A program made the position numbers and the translations under genes. Of a stretch of DNA of 64,000 nucleotides, positions 10,946 to 22,960 are shown in pieces. Under the pieces are notes generated by a model. That model saw only the letters and a program-made list of their open reading frames with translations, had not been told where the DNA came from and searched no databases. Source of the stretch: Alisma plantago-aquatica (lineage: Eukaryota; Streptophyta; Magnoliopsida; Alismatales; Alismataceae); assembly GCA_963693085.1 (NCBI GenBank), contig OY856409.1, positions 1,167,559,749-1,167,623,748 on the forward strand. The letters run 5' to 3'. Numbering within the stretch: position 1 is the first letter of the stretch; every line of letters starts with the position of its first letter.

Positions 10946-13207
10946 TGTAACACCCCACCATCACACAGACAACAAGGTGACACACAAAAATGCGCGGAAC
11001 TTCCATAAACCACATATTACCAAAAACACGGTTTAATTAAAACTGTTTGCGGAAAGACATATAAAAGAAAGCTTATTACATCCAGATCCTGCAACGAAAC
11101 ATGTTATATAAACATACACAAGCCTTGATATAAGTTCACAACTTACAAAAACCAGCTGGATTGACAGTACATGAGTTCATCACCTGTTTATATGTACATA
11201 ACAAGCTACATAAGGCCAACAACAAGATGAACAAGAGTACAACAACTATACATCATGAAACGTCGTCAAAACACCCCCGAGTACCCGAGAATACAAGGAT
11301 GACTCTAGCACTCTACCACAAAACACCAAAACATGCAGCATGTCCATCTCTTGCCTTCTACTGCTCCTCTTCTTGCTGCTCAGACACAACCTCGTGACCA
11401 CCACGTCTAGCACGATCACCTAAAAAGGTTGTAAACCAGCGGGGTGAGACACACAGTCCTAGCGAGAAACATAACTCCCCACCAAAACTATAAAACTCCA
11501 GAAAGCTTAAATCAAGTAAAGCAGATAACTGATATAAGCAGATTATATGAGTGGCATACTGAGCAGAACTTACTATATCATCCATCTTACCAAGATTACG
11601 GGAGGCATATAACCTGATTTTCCTTTATGGAACATGATTGACAAGATAAGATTTATAAGATATTATCACAAAACATAAGGAACGTATAAGTAACTGCAAG
11701 GTATAACTAGATCAACTACACAAGCAAGGTCTCAACCAATGTTCCGTATTTGTACTAAGAAATAAACACTATTCGGCTGAATTACATATTATTATTATTA
11801 TGCCATGAGGAAGTGAGTCGTACCACTTAGATCCAACCGACAGTTGCGAAACCCAAAGTTGGTGCCATACAAGGTCAATGGAAGAGCTGGACTCCACGAC
11901 CTCACCACCTTGTGGTCAGTGCACGAGAACCAAAGTAGGACCACAGTCTCATGCTTTAAGTGGCCTCAACCACAGGGTCAACTCCGCAAGCTACCCATAA
12001 CTCTAGCCCACCTTGGTACAGGTCTCAGCACTAGTAAAACTTGAGCCACATGCCTGTTCACCATGCTCTGAGCCATGAATGCATTCATGCTCTTTCACAT
12101 ATCTTGAGCCATGGGCCTGTTCACCATGCTCCATATATCCTGAGTCTGCAACCGCAGTTGCACTCAAATCCTCCTATTTTCTGGCTAGGAGAAACCCACA
12201 CATATTCAATAATATGTGCTTCCAAATTAACCCGTAGGAGAACCTGTTTCACCATCACCAGCTTCTGACGATGATGCATCTATGGCCAGGGCAAACTACA
12301 TGATATATTCCACTGTAATTAATTAGTATATTTTAAGTGGATTGTTGAGGCAACCAAGTTGTAAAACATACAAGCAGTGAGTTATATTATTACTGTCATC
12401 ATCACATCGTCCTAGGATCTCAATCCCTTATTACAGAAAACCACTGCATCTTAAGGCATCATCATCATCACCTGGGATAACAATCCCTTGTCTCATCAAC
12501 AAGAGGATAATACCTCACCAGGCACTCAACCATTATCAGGTCCTCAGACCTATCTTACCGCACTGATGATACATGTTATCTCATCAACAAGAGTTATCAT
12601 CATGATACAGTGTCATTCAAACACATGTGCCTCATAGTTCTTACCTGGCTATGAATTCATCTTGTAACCTGCATGGTTAGTATAAAAGAGACATCTTTAA
12701 AATCACCAGGCCTACAGCTCCACTGTTTATCATGTCACCAGGTTCTATTATATCAATCACATTACTTACTATCAAAACGTGGGCATCTATTTATGCTTTC
12801 ATATACATAAAATATCATCATACTATCTTTATTTGACATTACTTTTAAGCATCCAACAAGTCATTGGTTTACAAACCATTATCCATTTTGCATTATCAAC
12901 AAAGATGTGACTATAAGATAAAGAACCATAAACAAGGTTTTCCAGGTTAGACCTATCCCTCACCAAAGATGCCCGCTACCCTCACTAGAAGTGTAATGGG
13001 TAGGGCTCCCCTCACTACAAATGGTATCGAGCAAGGTCATACCCTCACCAAAAGATAAACGGCTAGGGTTTCAAACCCTAAGGCACATGTTACCATGACG
13101 GCCAACCAAACTACACTCTAACGTGCACTAGAGAGCAGCTAGCCCAGAGGTGTGTCGTGCAGCTAGAACTAGAGGAGTGTGTGTCATGCACAAGGGACAA
13201 CCTCCAT
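10946..13207 (-). repeat. RLG-2 3' LTR, truncated at its start
   Basis: Collinear with 15876-18127 (shared to CCTCCAT at 13201-13207 and 18121-18127) and abruptly different beyond. It is thus only the last 2262 bp of an LTR that is 4105 bp in the other copy. The missing part is the minus-strand beginning including the promoter, so this LTR could not drive transcription by itself. Confidence 0.92.
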
Positions 13208-14089
13208 ATGCATAGTGTACATCGATATGTGTGCTTCCTCAAGCACTAGCTTTCTCAGATCATCAACATCAGGGACGACCATCCTATTATGATAACAAAC
13301 TAGTCCATCTTTGGACTCATGGAACCCATCACGCTTTTCGCTGCTGAACTCTGATCTGATCAACTGAACTGGAGCATCTGTCTGCTGTGCATATTTGATC
13401 TACTACCTTAACGTAGGCTTGACTTGCATCTGTGCCAACAAACCCGCCAACAAAGAAACCTCCATCTGCACATTCATCTGCCGTAAGGAAACAAACATAT
13501 CCCACCTATGACATTCCAAAGAACTCAACTGTGCTTTCTTCATCGAGTGAGAAGAAGGAGACTTTCTGCTAAGCGCATTAGCTACCACGTTCACCTTACC
13601 AGGATGATACTCAATGGTGTAGTCATAATCATTGATCAGCTCCATCCAGCGACATTGTCGCATGTTCAGCTCACTCTGCGAGAAGATGTACTTCAGATTC
13701 TTATGATCTGTAAAGATCTGACACACTTCCCCATAAAGATAGTGTCTCCAAATATGTAATGCATGAACCACTGCTTCCAACTCCAAATCATGTGTCGTGT
13801 AGTTCTCCTCATGTTTCTTAAGCTATCGTGAAGAAAAAGAAACCACATGGTCTTCCTACATCAACACACAACCTAAACCTTTCTTGGAAGCATCACAGAA
13901 AACAACATAGCCCTTCCCAGGCTCTGGCAGTACCAACACTGGAGCACTAGTCAACTTCTCCTTCAAGCTTTGGAAAGCTTGCTGACAACGATCATTCCAG
14001 ACAAAAGGTACATCCTTCCTGGTTAGCTTTGTCATCGGTAACGCGATCACGCTGAAATCCTTTATAAACCTTCGGTAGTATCCTGCCAA
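13208..14089 (-). pseudogene. pol: RLG-2 Pol: RNase H and start of integrase
   Basis: Continues the reverse transcriptase frame after TAA at 14108-14110. GLAGYYRRFIKDFS is the connection region. RNase H follows with FCDASKKGLG (first Asp), [10 protein letters not shown] (Glu) and [10 protein letters not shown] (Asp). The fourth catalytic Asp, usually in NVVADALSRK, reads ANALSRK (Asp to Asn). Stops interrupt at 13856, 13823 and two in a row near 13403. The integrase zinc-binding start VVPDVDDLRKLVLEEAH is present, then the frame runs into LTR sequence at 13207 after YTMH. The D,D-35-E core and chromodomain are absent. Confidence 0.9.
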
Positions 14090-14107
14090 ACCCAGAAAAC
14101 TATGAAC

Positions 14108-15198
14108 TTATATCGGCATCTTCGGTTGCTCCCAATCTACCACTGATTCCACCTTCTTCGGGTCCACTCTGACTCCTTCTGCATATATCACATGGCCCAA
14201 GAAAGTCACTTCCTTCAACCAGAACTCATACTTACTGAACTTGGCATACAATTGATGTTGGCAAAGAAGAGTCAACGCTTGTCGAAGATGTTGTTCATGC
14301 TCTTGATTGTCCTGGCTATAGATCAAAATGTCATCTAAGAAGACTACAACAAACTGATCTAGAAATAGACGGAACACCCTATTCATCAGATCCATGAAAG
14401 CAACAGGTGCATTGGTTAGCCCAAACGACATAACCACAAACTCAAAGTGACCATACCTCATCCTAAACGCTGACTTTGGTATGTTGTCCGCCTTAATCCT
14501 CAATTGATGATATCCAGACCGTAGATCAATCTTTGAGAACATTGTAGCACCGCGCAACTGATCAAATAGATCATCTATCCTCGGCAACGGGTACTTGTTC
14601 TTGATCGTGACTTTGTTCAACTGTCGGTAATATATACACAAACACATCAATCCATCCTTCTTATTTACGAACAGGACCAGAGCACCCCATGGAAATGTGC
14701 TCGGCCTGATGAAACCCTTATCCAACAACTCCTGTAACTGCTTCTTCAGCTCTGCTATCTCAGCTGGAGCCATCCTGTACGGTATCTGGGCAACTGGATG
14801 TGTTCCTGGTACTAGATTGATCTCAAAATCAATCTCTCGAGGTGGGGGAACACCGAGAAACTCCTCGGGAAACACATCCGCAAATTCTCGGACAATAGGA
14901 ACCTCCTCAAGGCTAGGACCTTTTGTCTTGGTATCCACAACGTGAGCTAGGAACGCCTTACATCCTTGCCGCAACATCTTTTCTGCCACCATAGATGACA
15001 CCAAACATGTCGGGAGAATCTTCCTATCTCCTTGGAAGATCCACTTCTCTCCACCGTCATCAAACTCTGCTTGCTTGGAACCACAATCCAACACAACCTT
15101 ATACTTCTCTAAGGTATACATCCCAAGGATCACATCAGATCCATGCATATCAAGTGGTATAAGATCCACTTGTATACTGTGTCCCGAAATGGCATAGA
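14108..15198 (-). pseudogene. pol: RLG-2 Pol: protease C-terminus and reverse transcriptase
   Basis: One uninterrupted frame. The protease tail ([22 protein letters not shown]) comes first, but the D-S/T-G active site lies upstream of the deletion and is gone. The linker [21 protein letters not shown] precedes reverse transcriptase: [16 protein letters not shown], a [16 protein letters not shown] block with the first catalytic Asp, [19 protein letters not shown], and [10 protein letters not shown] carrying the Asp pair. QKKDG-type residues have drifted to [18 protein letters not shown]. The frame ends at TAA 14108-14110, where the homologous frame simply continues. This is the best preserved gypsy reverse transcriptase in the window and a useful phylogenetic marker. 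Confidence 0.93.
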
Positions 15199-15743
15199 TG
15201 CTCAAACTGGTTGATCTTCTCATCCAAATACATCTTTGGGAAGTATCTGCTGATGAACTCTCACCGGAAAACCTCCCAACTGATCACCTCACCGGGTCGC
15301 TTCTCCTGCTCGATGGCCCACCAGTGGCCAGCACTACCTTTCAGAAGGTAGACAACGTGCTTGACTTTGTCTGCTTCAGGGATGTCGAGGATCCAGAAGG
15401 CCTTCTCAAGACCTGTCAACCATAGATCTGCATCTGCCGGATCAGCCATTCCAGCGTAATCCGAATCTCCGATTCGACAAAGCTTTTCAAAGGTCTTCCC
15501 AATACCCAATGTTTCACCATGGGGCACCTATGCTCTTAGAGGAGGCACTGGTAATCTCTCTACCATTAGATTCATCGTAGACATCAACTGCCCCATAAGC
15601 TGCTGGTAGGTAGGGTTTTCGAGAATGGCTAGGTCAAGTCGGGGGACCTCAGGCACCCGATCTTCATGTGCCTGCACTCTAGCTCCATCAACTGATGCAA
15701 CCTCACTGCTCTCGACAGCATGTTCTTCATGGTTTCTAGACAT
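15199..15743 (-). pseudogene. gag: RLG-2 Gag, N-terminal two thirds
   Basis: Starts MSRNHEEHAVESSEVASVDG at 15743. A TAG at 15528 follows LPVPPLRA, then the same frame continues with KTFEKLCRIGDSDYAG, DLWLTGLEKAFWILDIPEAD, VVYLLKGSAGHWWAIE and SWEVFR, with a second stop at 15261. [20 protein letters not shown] follows in frame and is then cut: around 15195-15200 the sequence switches within a few bases from Gag (FEHLC) to protease (GHSIQVDL). The Gag C-terminal part and the CCHC knuckle are therefore deleted. Confidence 0.9.
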
Positions 15744-15856
15744 CTTTAAGCTTTTTCTTCTATTGAGGGCAAAAGATTTTTTCTAAGAAAATCTGGGAAA
15801 CTCACAAGAACAGACACAACCTAGTCCTAGATCCCTGTATACTCTATGAACCTAGG

Positions 15857-15868
15857 GCTCTGATACCA
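15857..15868 (-). other. Primer binding site of RLG-2 (initiator Met tRNA)
   Basis: Minus strand TGGTATCAGAGC, a perfect complement of the plant tRNA-iMet 3' end, 7 bp from the LTR end at 15876. Confidence 0.95.
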
Positions 15869-15875
15869 AACTAAC

Positions 15876-18800
15876 TGTGACACCTCGCCATCACACAAAC
15901 AACAAGGTGACACATGAAAATGCACATAACTTCCATAAACCACATATTACCAAAACACGGGTTAATTAAAACCGTTTGCGGAAAGACATAAAAGAAAGCT
16001 TATTACATCCAGATCCTGCAACAAAACATTTTATATAAACATACGCAAGCCCTGATATAAGTTCATAGCTTACAGAAACCAGCTAGCTTGCCAGCACATG
16101 AGTTCATCACCTGTTATATGTACATAACAAGCCACATAAGGCCAACAGTAGGATGAATAAGAGTACAACAACTATACATCGTGAAACGTCGTCAAAACAC
16201 CCCCGAGGACCCGGGAGTACATGGATGACTCTAGGACTCTACTACAAAACACCAAAACATGCAACATGTTCATCTCTTGCCTTCTACTGCTCCTCTTCTT
16301 ACTGATCAGCCACAACCTCACAACCACCACGTCTAGCACGATCACCTAAAAAGGTTGTAAACCAGCGGGGTGAGACACACAGTCCCAGCGAGAAACATAA
16401 CTCCCTACTGAAACTATAAAACTCCAGAAAGCTTAAAGCAAGTAAAGAAGATAACTGATATAAGCAGATTACATGAGTGGCATACTGAGCAAACTCACTA
16501 TATCATCCATCTTACCAAGATTATGGGAGGCATATAACTTGATTTTCCTTTATGGAACATGATTGACAAGATAATATTTATAAGATCTTATCACATAAGG
16601 AACCTATAAGTAACTTCAAGGTATAACAAGATCAACTACACAAGCAAGGTCTCAACCAATGTTCTGTATTTGTACTAAGAAATAAACACTATTCGGCTGA
16701 ATTACGTATTATTATTATTATGCCCTGAGGAAGTGAGCCGTACCGCTCAGATCCAACCGATGGCTATGAAACCCAAATCCGGTGCCATACAAGGTCAATG
16801 GAAGAGACGGACTCCACGACCTCACCACCTCATGGTCAGTTCATGAGAACCAAAGCAGGACCACAGTCTCATGCTTTAACTGGCCTCAGCCATAGGGTCA
16901 GCTCCGCAAGCTACCCATAACTCTAACCCACCTTGGTACAGGTCTCGGCGATAGTAAAACTTGAGCCACGGGCCTGTTCACCGTGCTCTGAGTCATGAAT
17001 GCATTCATGCTCTTTCACATATCTTGAGCCATGGGCATGTTCACCACGCTCCATATATCCTGAGTCTACAACCGCAGTTGCACTCAAATCCTCCTATTTT
17101 CCGGCTAGGAGAAACCCACACATATTCAATAATATGTGCTTCCAGGTTAACCCATAGGATAACCTATTTCACCATCACCAGCTTCTCACGATGATGGATC
17201 TATGGCCAGGGAAAACTACATGATATATTCCACTGTAATTAATTAGTATATTTTAAGTGGATTGTTGAGGCAACCAAGTTGTAAAACATACAAGCAGTGA
17301 GTTATATTATTACTAGAATCATCACATCATCCTGGGATCTCAATCCCTTATTACAGAAAACCATCGCCTCTTAAGGCATCATCATCATCACCTGGGATAA
17401 CAATCCCTTGTCTCATCAATAAGAGGATAATACCTCACTAGGCACTCAGCCTTTATCAGGTCCTCAGACCTATCTTACCGCACTGGTGATACATGTTATC
17501 TCATCAACAAGAGTTATCATCATGATACAATGTCATTCAAACACATGTGCCTCATAGCTCTTACTTGGCTATGAATTCATCTTGTAACCTACATGGTTAG
17601 TATAAAAGAGACATATTTATAATCACTAGGCCTAAAGCTCCACTGTTTATCATGTCATCAGGTTCTATTATATCAATCACATTACTTACTATCAAAACAT
17701 GGGCATCTATTTATGCTTTAATATACATAAACTATCATCATACTATCTTTATTTGACATTACTTTTAAGCATCCAACAAGTCATTGGTTTACAAACCATT
17801 ATCCATTTCACATTATCAACAAAGATGTGACTCTAAGATAAAGAACCATAAACAAGGTTTTCCAGGTTAGACCTATCCCTTACCAAAGATGCCCGCTACC
17901 CTCACTAGAAGTGTAATGGGTAGGGTGCCCCTCACTACAGATGGTATCGGGCAAGGTCATATCCTCACAAAAAGATAAATGGCTAGGGTTTCAAACCCTA
18001 AGGCACATGTTACCATGACGGCCAACCAAACTACACTCTAACGTGCACTAGAGAGCAGCTAGCCCAGAGGTGTGTCGTGCAGCTAGAACTAGAGGAGTGT
18101 GTGTTGTGCACAAGGGATAACCTCCATCGATCAAGGCACTCTATCTCCCACAACATCAAGCCATATCATCCATGAGCATGGTAGCATCATATCGGCCAAC
18201 TCTTAAAGGCACCTATTAGGGTTTCACCATACAAACACCATAACGGGAACCAAGCCACCAAGGCTCATCTCCACTTCATCATATCGGCTAGGACCAAACT
18301 CAAGGCAAGGGGGGGGGGTTATCGGGAAACCTCTCCCCCGAGGGTATCGTGCAGAGCACTATGTATAAGGTGTATCACCCAAGCTCACTACCTAGGTCAA
18401 CAGGGCCATATCGGACACCAAGTCAACAACACAACCTGATGTATCAACCAAGAGTTAAACCCTAGACAAAGAGGTGTCAGACAACACTACTAAAGAGCAT
18501 GTCGTGCAAAGCATGAAGCATAGCCCGACAGGGTCATCATCAACCTCAAGATCACCATCTTCACAACCCTAAAATATCAAAGGAATTGGCTCACCTCTCA
18601 ACAACCAAGAGAGAGGGGTTTTACACAATCCTTTATCACAAATCGGGCATCAAGATGGATCACCACCACATCTAGGTCAACACTCCACCTAGGCTCACCT
18701 ATCAAATCCATGGTGAGAGAAGGGTGTTTCTTAAGCATCTAGAGTATAGACTCACCTCTCAACAACTAAGAGAGAGGGGTGTTGTCTATAACACTAGGCC

Positions 18801-19980
18801 TCAAACTCACTTCTCATGACCAAGGAGATATATGGGTATTGCCACTAAAGGAAACCCTCAACTATGGGTTCGGCCAACTAGATCCAAAGGTACATCCACA
18901 TCATATCCAAAAGAGGAAACAAGATCATATATCAATAGGATCAAAGGTATAATTAAGCAAGAAGTATATTCAACAAGTTGCATGGCCGAATATGATCATA
19001 CATGAACATACAACAAAAAGGGAAGGTAGTATAGTTAGGGTTAGAAGTTATGTAACCCGCCTTAAGCAAGCTCCTCAAGCTCCAAAGCTCCAAGCTCTAA
19101 TCTTGTAGCTCCAAAGCACACCACTTTTTGCCACCTCAAGAAAAGGAACAAAGATCATAACCACTATGGCCGAAGAGTAGGCAAGATGGAGAAGAAGATG
19201 CTGAGGAGAGAGGGAAGATGCTTACCAAGGAAACAAGGTCCACCTAGGGTTTGGCCACCAAGCTAGAGGAAGAAGAAGAGATCTCCACCAAGGGGGATCG
19301 ACCACCAAGCACACCAAAGAAAGGTGTGTCGTGCACCAAAGAAGAGAAGAGAAACAAAGAGCTAAAAGGGATCCTAAGGAAGTGAAAGGGAAGATATATA
19401 TAGAAAAGGATCAAAGGTGAACCAAGGCAAGGTGTCATCTTACTTAGGGACACTTGTCCAACGTCTTGCCGCCTTGCAAACCACATGCAACATGTTATGC
19501 CACCACTCATCAAGAGATCGACCACATGTCCAAGGTATGGTGACACAACCAAATCAAGGAGGTCAAAGGGGTCAAAGGCCGACACACACATCACCACCTT
19601 AGCCAACACACCCATGGGCGACACCCCCCATGGCCGACACAAGGTGCTCCTGCCCGATACAAAGCCCATCAAGGCTAGGCAAGGCCCAAACAAGGTGAAA
19701 CAAAGCCCAACAGAGCTCTACAAGGCCCAAGGCAATTCAAGAAATGAGCCCAACCCTTCCTCTCAACTCTAGAGGAAGCAAAGAGAGAGAAGAGCATCTC
19801 TTAAGGTGACAAACTTGCTCATCAAACTTAAACTTAGGTTATTTTGCAAGTATCACCTCCAACCCTCAACAAAGCACAAGCAAACCCTAATCACCACTAA
19901 AGGTGATTAGCAAGCAACTAAGCACAAGGTTTAGGCAAAGCAAACAGGATAAGCCCAAAGCAAAGGTCAGGGTTCTTACA
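15876..19980 (-). repeat. RLG-2 5' LTR, complete, 4.1 kb
   Basis: Bounded by TGTGACACC (minus-strand end GGTGTCACA) and GGTTCTTACA (minus-strand start TGTAAGAACC). The part at 15876-18127 is shared with the truncated 3' LTR; 18128-19980 is unique in the window. It includes a G run near 18311-18319, a TATA-like box at 19395 and stretches iterating CAAGGCCCAA-type words (about 19600-19735). Small open frames at 16961-17194 and 19244-19772 are not genes. Confidence 0.92.
19395..19402 (-). promoter_or_regulatory. Candidate TATA box of the RLG-2 5' LTR
   Basis: TATATATA in an otherwise GC-richer stretch, about 580 bp downstream of the minus-strand LTR start, a plausible U3/R boundary. No transcript evidence. 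Confidence 0.45.
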
Positions 19981-19985
19981 GAAGT
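19981..19985. repeat. Target-site duplication GAAGT, right copy, of RLG-2
   Basis: Directly follows the LTR terminus at 19980 and equals 10941-10945. The RLC-1 sequence resumes immediately afterwards. Confidence 0.9.
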
Positions 19986-22960
19986 AGTTTAATCAGGATA
20001 TCAACAACTTGATGACCGATTTGTATATGAGTCGTAACAATCTTTTTAGCTTTAACCAGCTCTCACACAAAATGCAATCCACCTCTATGTATTTTGTATG
20101 TTCATGGAAAAATGGATTATTAGAAATGTAGATAGAATCTTTCTTTTCACAATATAGATGAACTTCAGTTTGAATAGGAATCCTAAACTCAATCAAATTG
20201 GATTGTACCCATAGTAGGTCACAACATGAATCGGCCATAGATTGATATTTAACTTCACTAGAGAAGAAAGAAACCACATATTATTTTTTAGTTCTCTAAG
20301 CCACTACATGATTACCTAACATAACATAGAAATGATTGCCTAACTAATGTAGAAATCAAAGGTGGATTGAAAATCTTGGGCATTTCTGGTCCAATATGCA
20401 TCTCATATCTAGAGATAGTAATGGTACATTTTTAGGACATTTGTGTAGTAGTCCTCTCCCTAGAGCACTCTTGAGATAGAATAGGATGTGTTGAATGTTT
20501 TACCAGCAAGCTTGAAGTGGTTCCCTCATATGTTAACTAACTACTTTGATAACATAGGTGATTAGGTTGAGTGGTTTTTTAAATAGATCAATTTTGCAAC
20601 TATCCAATGATACTTTTTTGGGTCCGAGACTAGCCCCCCCTTTCAGTGGAACCTTTGTGTGATAATCCACTAGAGTAGATATTGGAATTCATCATTTCTA
20701 GTCTCTTAATGTAGGTCCAAGGCACAAAGTCTTTCAGACAAGATGATCCATGTAGAGGAGCAAAGGACCTCTATCCCAAGGAAGTATTTTATGTTTCCCA
20801 AGTCTTTTGTATGGAAATGGGTTTTAGTGATTGCTTCAGTTCAGAGTTGCCAATTTTGTCACTTCCTATGATAACAATGTCATCGACATAGATAGAAAGG
20901 AGAAGGTGCTATCCTGAGGACTTTGAAGAGAATAATAAAAGATTCTATAGTTGACCTTTGAAAAACTAGTTTCCCATGGATTGCGTTGAGTTCATCAAAC
21001 CAAGATCTCATGGTTTTCTTAAGTCCATATAAAGAGTGTCATGTAGATGACGTACTTTGTTAGAAGACTCTCCCTCAGAAAAAAAATGTGGGATTTGTTG
21101 CATATTGACTTCTTATATGATATCACCATGTAGAAAATCATTCTTGATATCCATCTACAAAGTTTCCAATTAAATGATTTGCCAAGGAAATGAGAATGTG
21201 GATAGAGGAAATCCTTGTCACTAAAGAGAATGTTTCAAAATAATACATACTAAAGGTTTGAGTAAAATTGTTACCAACTAACCACACCTTTGGTCGCTTG
21301 ATACAACCACCAAAGTCGTGTTTAACTTAGAACACCCAACATAAACCAACAATATTCTAGTTGGGTGATGGATTCATGTATGACTCCCACATAAAGTTTG
21401 CATCTCTTCTGGCATGATAGGTTTCCATCTAGGATGTCAAAAGGTGTCCATTTGATGTTTGGGGATAAAAAAAGGTATATGGAAAAATTAGAAGTAGTTT
21501 GAGAGATCCAAGCTCAAAAACATGTGTTAGAGATGGGATGTTTGATGGTGTAGGAACATATACCTTTGTGAAGCACCAGTGGAAAGTAAGATTGAACTGG
21601 AATAGATGATCATGTGGGCATATGCTTGGGGATCAATTCTGTGCCACTTAGAGTCTTATGGTGGTGGGTGGTGTTGGGGAAAAGGGTTCAAGGAACAAGA
21701 CCATTTAATGGATAGGATCATAGGATGATGACAATGAAGGAAAGAACAACTTGTTCTCATGAAAGGTGACATTAGCATAATTATAATAACACAACTGTAT
21801 AGGGGTTCAATGCATGTGTACCCCTTTTGAGAGAAAGGGTATCCTAGAAAAACCATCTTTATCACTCGGGAGATAATTTGTCTGCCTTATGACCAAAATT
21901 ATGGACAAAGGCAATATATTCAAAAACCTAAGTTAGTAAAGGATAAAGAATGGTTAGTTTGCGGATAAAGAATAAAAAAATGTTTTGTTGCTTAAGAAAT
22001 GAGGATCGTTGATGATTGATTAAATAGCATGCGACAAGAACAACATCAGACTGAAGAGTTTTTGGAATATTCACATTAATGGCAAGGGAGCTTGTAATCT
22101 TAAGAAGATGATATTTTTTCTACTCAACAACACCATTTTATTGAGGGGAATAAGCGCAAGAGCCCTAATTCATTATTCCTATAACCCAAATGAAGGAAAC
22201 TGTTTGTTATGTGTACTCAAGGGCATTATTAGTGTGAAGAATATTAATAGACATGGAGAATCGAGATAAGATTATTTTATGAAACAACAAACAAGGGGGA
22301 AGACCTAATCATGAATTTTAACAAGATAGATCCAAGTCATCCTTGAGAAATCACGCATAAAAGTAAGAAATATTTGAAACCATTATAACTTGTTGTCTGA
22401 AATGGACCACAAACATCATTATGAATTAAATCAAAATCTTTTGAGGATTTTTTATTAGTATGAGATAGGAAATATAAGCCAACTTACACGCATCACACAT
22501 AATAGAAGAATAAGAAGAAATAAAGCTATTTGGAATCTTGAGTTTGTTCAGAGAAGGATGGCCAAAGCATAAGTGCAACTGAAGAATAGAGGCAATAATA
22601 AGAGAATTAGTAGAAGGTTGTGGGGAGAATAAGTAGTATAGATTACCGAAGCATGCACCCTACCCACTGATCGTCAATTTTTCCAATCCTATAAGAGAAA
22701 ACTAGAAGGTCTAAAGGTTATAAAACATCAAACATACTCAACTAAATTTTCCACTTACATGATACTATAGGGAAAATTAGGAAGAAAATGAATAGTTGAA
22801 AGATCTAATTTAGATGAAAAAAGGACTTAGTTACTCATTTTAAATATCCTTTCTCTAGATTGACAATGGAATGAGGAATAACAGAGTTTGACAAGGTAAG
22901 CATAAGTGGCATACATGTCATGTTCTGAGTAGAAACTAAGTTTGCAATCTAGTTGAAAAT
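19986..22960 (-). pseudogene. pol: RLC-1 Pol: protease, integrase, reverse transcriptase, RNase H (copia)
   Basis: Decayed copia polyprotein read in shifting frames from right to left. Protease region: weak similarity only (about 22700-22960). Gag-pre-integrase: LQLHLCFGHPSLNKLKIPNS with CDAC (about 22440-22590). Integrase: DNALEYT and SCAYSPQ-NGVVE (about 22130-22240), then FLGYPFSQKGYTC (about 21800-21850). Reverse transcriptase: MDIKNDFLHGDI (about 21110-21160) and an intact YVDDIVIIG at 20879-20890. RNase H: EYKSMADSCCDLLWVQSNLIEF, YCEKKDSIYISNNPFFHEHTKYIEVD (19993-20240, written here as family landmarks). Many stops and small indels mean no function. Copia order (integrase before reverse transcriptase) is clear. 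Confidence 0.85.
20879..20890 (-). other. YVDD motif of the RLC-1 reverse transcriptase
   Basis: Minus strand TATGTCGATGAC in the context LSIYVDDIVIIGSDK, the copia-type catalytic Asp pair, retained despite heavy decay around it. Confidence 0.85.

Larger units (their letters stand above)
10946..19980 (-). mobile_element. RLG-2: Del/Tekay-like gypsy element with two internal deletions
   Basis: Termini are TGTAACACC at 10946 and GGTTCTTACA at 19980, so the minus-strand LTR starts TGTAAGAACC; the element is flanked by GAAGT on both sides. Minus-strand order is 5' LTR 19980-15876, primer site 15868-15857, gag 15743-15199, protease remnant to integrase start 15198-13208, and a truncated 3' LTR 13207-10946. 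The 9035-bp total is far below what 4.1-kb LTRs plus a full gag-pol would need. One deletion removed the gag C-terminus and protease active site. The other removed most of integrase, the polypurine tract and about 1.85 kb of the 3' LTR. It inserted into RLC-1 between pol and the polypurine tract. Confidence 0.93.

Noticed and set aside
11844..12268. Conserved open frames repeated at 16961-17194
   Set aside because: They are in the shared part of the two RLG-2 LTRs; the frames differ by stops and have no domain.
15857..15868. tRNA-Met gene fragment (also at 3972, 45760, 55097)
   Set aside because: Only the 12-base complement of the tRNA 3' end is present, next to LTR ends; no cloverleaf could be built.
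18311..18320. G run as a G-quadruplex
   Set aside because: It is a single run of G without three further runs nearby.
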